Assembly (NCBI GenBank): GCA_003646935.1
Contig: QMLW01000103.1
Coordinates: 1-6,787, forward strand
Direction of reading: 5' to 3'
Length of the DNA stretch: 6,787 nucleotides
Origin: Deltaproteobacteria bacterium
Lineage (GTDB): Bacteria; Desulfobacterota; DSM-4660; Desulfatiglandales; B25-G16
The position numbers and the translations under genes are program-made. The notes under the pieces were generated by a model. It worked only from the letters and a program-made list of their open reading frames with translations. It did no database searches and was not told the origin of the DNA. Below, piece after piece: positions 5,871-6,787 of the stretch (positions are counted from its first letter, which is position 1; each line of letters begins with the position of its first letter).

Positions 5871-6787
5871 TCAGGCCTGTGTTGTGAATTTCTTCCTATC
5901 CTTCTTACAGGTAATCTGGGCCACATTCCTGCCGGACATTATGGCTGGAGGAAGCCCGCCGCCCGGTTCTACCCATTGGCCGATCATGTAGAAATTCCGC
6001 AAGCCTGGCAGGGTCTTATCCATCCGAAGCATCAATGTCCCCGGATTGGGCTGCCAGCCCTCAAAACTGCCCTTCCAGTTGTTCGTATATCGTATGATAG
6101 AGGCAGGAGTGGAGACATCGACTACCTCTATATTGGATTTGATGTTTCCAAATCGTTCCTCCAGGACGTCAATGACCTCGGTGGCAATCCTTTCTTTTTC
6201 CCGGTTGTATTGTTCGGTATCCTTTTGCCTGAGATCTACCCAGAATTCATGATTGTAGGTGCCGAGCATCACGGTAATGGCAGTTTTTCCCTCTGGCGCG
6301 AGTGTCGGATCGAAGTTGAATATCCTGACAGGTAAATAGTTATAGGTCATGCTGTCATCTACGACCAGGGGTTTTTTCAGGGGAAATGACAGGGCATGAG
6401 GTTCATCATCAAAGGTCCTGGCAACCCCGAGTGAGATGAATACCAGGGAAGGGAACAACTTCAATTTATCGCTCTCTCCGCTGTAATAATCACGCAGTTT
6501 TTCGTTGACATATCTTCCGTCCAGCATCTGATAAATCGTGCTGTATCCATCCGCTGCGGAAATGACGATGTCCGCTATATGGGTATCACCGTTGTCCAGT
6601 TGGATCCCTTCCGCGCAGTCGTCTTCCACTATGACCTTTTCCACTCTGGATTTATAGTGAATTTTTCCGCCGAGAGTTACGTATCTCTTTTCGATCAACC
6701 GGGCGAAGTTAAGAGACCCGCCGATGGGATACCCGGCCCCTTTTTTGTGCATGCTGACAAGCGTTCTAAGAAGAAAAAATACAGACC
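5871..6787 (-). CDS. FAD-dependent oxidoreductase, phytoene desaturase (CrtI/COG1233) type, 5' truncated
   Basis: About 304 C-terminal residues are visible. The frame stays open to the right window edge (SVFFLLRTLVS precedes the Met at 6752), so that Met is internal and the N-terminal Rossmann dinucleotide site lies outside. Near the start of the visible part, GAGYPIGGSLNFARLIEKR is the conserved Gly-rich turn that precedes the second FAD-contacting segment. GGKIHYKSRVEKVIVEDDCA followed by ADIVISAADGYSTI is typical of the family. The C-terminal FAD motif PGGGLPPAIMSGRNVA sits at about 5919-5966, preceded by LPGLRNFYMIGQW. Members include phytoene desaturases, carotenoid isomerases and retinol-saturase-like enzymes, plus many uncharacterised anaerobe proteins. 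No carotenoid gene is near, so the substrate is unknown. It converges on the DUF1573 gene with 46 bp between the stops. Confidence 0.9.
   Translation of the reverse strand, partial: SVFFLLRTLVSMHKKGAGYPIGGSLNFARLIEKRYVTLGGKIHYKSRVEKVIVEDDCAEGIQLDNGDTHIADIVISAADGYSTIYQMLDGRYVNEKLRDYYSGESDKLKLFPSLVFISLGVARTFDDEPHALSFPLKKPLVVDDSMTYNYLPVRIFNFDPTLAPEGKTAITVMLGTYNHEFWVDLRQKDTEQYNREKERIATEVIDVLEERFGNIKSNIEVVDVSTPASIIRYTNNWKGSFEGWQPNPGTLMLRMDKTLPGLRNFYMIGQWVEPGGGLPPAIMSGRNVAQITCKKDRKKFTTQA

Overview
The window carries six protein-coding genes on both strands, two of them cut by the window edges. It looks like bacterial chromosome: strong Shine-Dalgarno sites, sigma70-like promoters and short intergenic gaps. 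The gene mix (electron transfer flavoprotein, a stand-alone B12-dependent methionine synthase activation domain, a phytoene-desaturase-like FAD enzyme, and a probable selenoprotein of the DUF1573 family) suggests an anaerobic, selenocysteine-using bacterium, perhaps Desulfobacterota-like. That assignment is inference from gene content; there is no rRNA or other marker here.

Left part (1-1443, plus strand): the 3' part of etfA, the FAD-binding alpha subunit of an electron transfer flavoprotein, overlaps by 83 nt a 156-residue protein of unknown function that has a perfect AGGAGG ribosome binding site. A 44-bp gap separates this pair from a convergent gene.

Middle (1488-4822): a full-length M1 zinc aminopeptidase on the minus strand and a 225-residue B12/methionine-synthase activation-domain protein on the plus strand are divergent. 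The 164 bp between them holds a good sigma70-like promoter facing right and a weaker one facing left.

Right part (4823-6787): a 279-bp non-coding stretch contains several hairpins, an imperfect direct repeat and a candidate promoter. It precedes an exported DUF1573 protein. This reading frame is interrupted once, by TGA at 5318-5320, exactly where the family has the first Cys of its CGC motif, and then stays open and family-like for 167 more codons. I read it as a single 240-residue selenoprotein (Sec73) with the motif Sec-Gly-Cys. This is the most noteworthy item in the window. A convergent, 5'-truncated FAD-dependent oxidoreductase of the CrtI/COG1233 type closes the window on the minus strand.

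No tRNA, rRNA, mobile element or CRISPR array was seen. The genes do not form one pathway; the common thread is redox and anaerobic metabolism.
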